Part shown: positions 59,225 to 64,000 of the stretch, piece by piece
Numbering within the stretch: position 1 is the stretch's first letter
How the letters are laid out: each line of letters opens with the position of its first letter
Assembly (NCBI GenBank): GCA_946699065.1
Contig: CAMPDV010000114.1
Coordinates: forward strand, 496,001 to 560,000
Source: Loxodes magnus
Lineage: Eukaryota; Ciliophora; Karyorelictea; Loxodida; Loxodidae
Length of the DNA: 64,000 nucleotides
Reading direction: 5' to 3'
Position numbers and translations under genes: made by a program
The notes under the pieces: generated by a model
The model's database searches: none
What the model was told of the DNA's origin: nothing
The model's input: only the letters and a program-made list of their open reading frames with translations

Positions 59225-60730
59225 TTTTTTTACTTTTAAGTCAAATTAAATATAAAATAATTACCTAGAATTTTTAATCTAAAACGAAAAATAAAAACTA
59301 TGAATTTGATTAAACTATGAAAAATAAGGAAGAATCATTATTTAATCAAGAACTAATAATTTCGTTTTAAATACATAAAACCAAAACAAACTAGCTTTAC
59401 AATGTTAGCTGCTTCTTTAATTATCATCTTATTAGTCACATCAATCCTAAAACTACTTTAAAAAGATGCTAACTAGTTTAGACCCTTTCAAATATATCTA
59501 ATACATATTTTTTTAAAAATCACACAACAATCATGAATTCTTAACTTCAAATAGTTTGTCAATTTTAGTTCAATAGCTGAATGAAGAAGTAATTTATTAC
59601 ATATATATAGCTAACTAATATTCTTTATACTATCTTCTATAATCTATTTGCATCTATTTAGATCAGTCATTTGTATAGTCAATATTATTCTTAACAAAGA
59701 GCAAGCTTTCGTTAAAATTTTAAAGTTAGTTTATTTCTTTTACTTATTATTATACTATCATTTCCTTAATCTAGATAAAGCTAAGAGACATCTTAGCTTT
59801 ATTTGCATATATTATAGATACAAATTAAAGATAAATATAGCACTTATTATAGGATATGGTTTTAGAAGATAGTAGAAAAGAAATAGGAAACGAGTAAAGT
59901 TAAGAGAAGCTTGGGAATTGAAGGTAAAATAGCAGAATAGAAATATCTTAAATAGCAACTGAAAATACTTTTTTATCTCTTTTTATTTGTATATTATAAC
60001 ACTAAATCATAATAGATGTAGTATGGATGCTGAAAGGATTATAATACAAAAGAAAAATGCATGCTTAAGAGGTAGTTTAATTAAGTGGTCAATTAATTTG
60101 AATTGTAAAGTAAAATTTCCATAAGCAGTTATAAAAGAGAAACAACTCAAGAATATCTCTCGATCAAATCTTTTGCAAATAAATGAAGATTGATCAATAA
60201 AACATGGAAGAAAGTTTATCTTTGAAAGTATATTTTTATTCATAAAGTTGAAACGGAAACACATAGATATGGTAATTATAATTTCAATAAATTTTAATAA
60301 TAAGTAAGTAAGATAGAAGCTATTTGGTTTAGTACTTACAAATGAAAAATATAGGTGTAGCATATTGTTAAATAGTAACTTAGAAATTATTTGTACAATT
60401 AAAAAAGTAAATTATTTATCTATAATTGCTTTTTCTTTAATTAATAGCAGTTTTAGACAATTAGATTAGCATAAATTATCATTTAATATAAGGAAATATA
60501 AGCAAGTTTATAATGATTAAGCATAGTTGATAATAAAAAAATTCGAAGCATTTAATGAAACTGGATGTATTTGTAAGCTTTCTATTTAATAGAATTTAAT
60601 TAAAATGACTGAACAGACTCTTGCTTAGATTCTTAATCTAGTAAAGAAATGCTTAGTTAGTATTAATAATTAAGATGTTTAAGAAAAACGAAATATAAAA
60701 TATATTAAAAGATTGTTTCATATTGCAATG

Positions 60731-62398
<1,668 letters not shown>

Positions 62399-62588
62399 TT
62401 TTAATTAATTTCTTTGCTTTTGAATATAATTTAAGTTTATTCTTTAGAATTTTCAGTCTCACTGCACATTGGAAAATAAGAAAATAGTAGCTATAAGATG
62501 ACAAAGAATAGACAGCTTAAGCTGATTTATAATATAGCAAGCTTTAATTAATAGAATCAATAAAAAGGGATAAAGTTTAGTCTTATTA

Positions 62589-63077
62589 TCACTTATTGCT
62601 TACATATTTCTGCTTACCATAGTCAAAAGGTACGTATTTATGCTTAAACATGTGTGCTATTTGTTTTCTCATTGCAAATGTAAATAGGATTATAAAATAA
62701 ATGACTAAAATTGGCCAGAATACAGGGATATCTAAACTCTCAAAAAAGGTTAGTATAAAGCTTAAAAAAGTGATAATTATACTATTCCACCAGCATGTGA
62801 ATTCAGGTAATTTTCTTTAAAATCCTTTGAATTCTGTCTCTTCTTTTACAGGTAATACAGGAGCGTCTTCATCATCATCTTGAATAGGCTGAAGAAAAGA
62901 AATTAAAGCATTTAGTAAATAAATAGCAAGAGCGTATGAAACAACATGGAAACCTTCTATCAAATAAACTCTTAAAGTATAAGCACTTAGTATACAGCAA
63001 AATGCAAACCATCTTATTTTTGGGTATACCTTTATTCTATCCTTTCATGACTAATAAATCTGCCAAAATGTAGCCAT
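62589..63077 (-). CDS. RER1: Rer1 family ER retrieval receptor
   Basis: 162 residues, ATG to TGA. Diagnostic blocks: SWKDRIKVYPKIRWFAFCCI, YALAIYLLNALISFLQP, the acidic linker DDDEDAPVLPV, RKLPEFTCWWNSIIITFLS, VPVFWPILVIYFIILFTFAM with the actual residues DIPVFWPILV, RKQIAHMFKHKYVPF and DYGKQKY. Rer1 is a four-TM Golgi protein that returns ER membrane proteins and unassembled subunits through COPI vesicles. TM pairs fall at about 25-65 and 100-140. One TGA (QSWKDR) is Trp. It lies upstream of katanin on the same strand and downstream of the second Arf copy; Arf and Rer1 act in the same COPI pathway, though linkage here need not be functional. Confidence 0.95.
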
Positions 63078-63379
63078 TTTTAATAATCTTGTCTATACCT
63101 TTATTTTAAAATTTAAATTAGCAAGTTAAATACAACTCTCTAACATCTATTTATTTAACGAAATATTATAAGAAAGGTTTACTCTTGATATTTAAAGGTT
63201 TAGTATTAAATAAGTATAGGAAAGAAAACATTAAATGAGATAGTCATAAAAGATAACGTTAAATTATGACAATTAATTAGATTTACTTAATTTAAGTTTT
63301 TTAATTCCAAGCCTTATCTACTATCACTCTTTAAATACTACCCTCCTTTATTTTTATAATCAAACTTATCTTACTTTAT
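63078..63379. other. Rer1 upstream region
   Basis: AT-rich sequence between the Rer1 start and the edge of the Arf duplication. Nothing recognised. Confidence 0.4.
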
Positions 63380-64000
63380 ATAAATTGAATATTTGATCCC
63401 TTTATGTCTTAAATCTATTATTAAGTTTTAATAGTAACAGATCTCATTTAATAATAAAGACATTTAATTACAAATTAATTATCATAACCTTCTAGTAGCT
63501 TTCTAATTAGCAACTTAATTATAATATTTATAAGCCTTTTAATATTATAGCCTTTCTTTCTTCATTACATCTTAAGTAATACTTATAGAAATAAATAAAG
63601 CTAATTAAGTAGATTACACACTAATGTATATTATACCTCTATGATTAATAGAGGTTAGAATACTATAATAGCTTGATAATACTTTTAGTATTCCTTTATT
63701 AATAATAATTATTTATCTTTGTATTCTTTTATTTTATAAACAGTCAAATATCATATCTTTGTAATAGATATTCAATCTCTTTGAATATTAACTAAATAAA
63801 ATTAAGTTTAGTATAGCATTTCTCTATCATTTTGCAATTGTTTTTACTAACCAGTCTAATCCTTCATATAGCCCTTTTTCTTTAATAGCACAAGCAGCTT
63901 AAATGTGCCAAGGTCTATCTTTTATTTACTACAATTGCATTTATTCAGTTATCTCATCTATAGTCATTGCATTAGGTAAATCTTGCTTGTTTGCTAAAAT
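63380..64000 (-). repeat. Inverted duplication including Arf 3' end, arm B
   Basis: Reverse complement of about 49262-49919, with the same 8-bp hairpin. It has a short deletion near 63560 compared with arm A. It continues beyond the window. Confidence 0.9.
63827..64000 (-). CDS. ARF1: Arf family GTPase, second copy, 3' part only
   Basis: The C-terminal 57 residues plus TGA of a second Arf gene, cut by the window edge. It holds [35 protein letters not shown] and the same C terminus as the gene at 48896-49435. In the visible overlap I see one coding difference (Phe to Leu just before ANKQD). Expression and completeness cannot be judged here. Confidence 0.9.

Overview
This is nuclear DNA from a ciliate that reads all three classical stop codons as amino acids. 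TAA and TAG fall where families need Gln and TGA where they need Trp, for example in the hydroxyacid oxidase at 27784-28908 (SNHGGRQLD with Q=TAA; the W and Q of the WYQLYV block are TGA and TAG; GRPYLWGL with W=TGA). TGA is also the only codon seen ending genes. This matches the karyorelictean code (NCBI table 27; Loxodes and relatives). A Condylostoma-type code fits less well because no gene clearly ends in TAA or TAG. Introns are tiny (16-22 nt), spacers are very AT-rich, and standard-code ORF calling fails here, so all genes below were re-read with Q/Q/W.

Layout. 1-11.2 kb: a Cys-rich type I membrane protein, a small C/H-motif protein, a coiled-coil protein, an NC-domain (LRAT/H-rev107-like) protein and a 1567-residue PAS membrane protein of the ciliate TmcB-like type. 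12-15.2 kb: an ankyrin protein, a possible gene relic and a CCHC zinc-knuckle protein. 15.7-23.3 kb: a giant RING/coiled-coil/otubain/RING protein, broken by a 734-bp insertion with 17-bp flanking repeats and a decayed zinc-knuckle ORF, followed by a membrane RBR E3-like protein whose RING2 catalytic Cys is replaced by Phe. 23.5-32.3 kb: an SMP-30-like propeller, a basic Gln-rich protein, a peroxisomal-type 2-hydroxyacid oxidase and a degenerate FCP1-like HAD protein. 34-39 kb: a copine with a C-terminal membrane anchor and a SelD-associated type FAD oxidoreductase. 39-48.4 kb: a six-blade Kelch protein, a second inverted copy of the RING-otubain gene lacking its own stop, and two unknown genes. 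48.9-64 kb: an Arf GTPase (GGQ changed to GYQ), a Cys-rich membrane paralogue, a DHHC protein with a reduced zinc cluster, a coiled-coil regulator-like protein, a TM protein, a C/H-motif paralogue, katanin p60, Rer1 and the 3' end of a second, inverted Arf gene.

Themes. Ubiquitin handling (two E3-type modules and a deubiquitinase domain in one polypeptide, next to an RBR protein) and membrane traffic (Arf, Rer1, DHHC, copine) dominate. Two loci are present as near-identical inverted duplicates, and two or more families recur in both halves of the window, so this is a region rich in segmental duplication. No rRNA, tRNA, CRISPR or bacterial-type operon signal was recognised.
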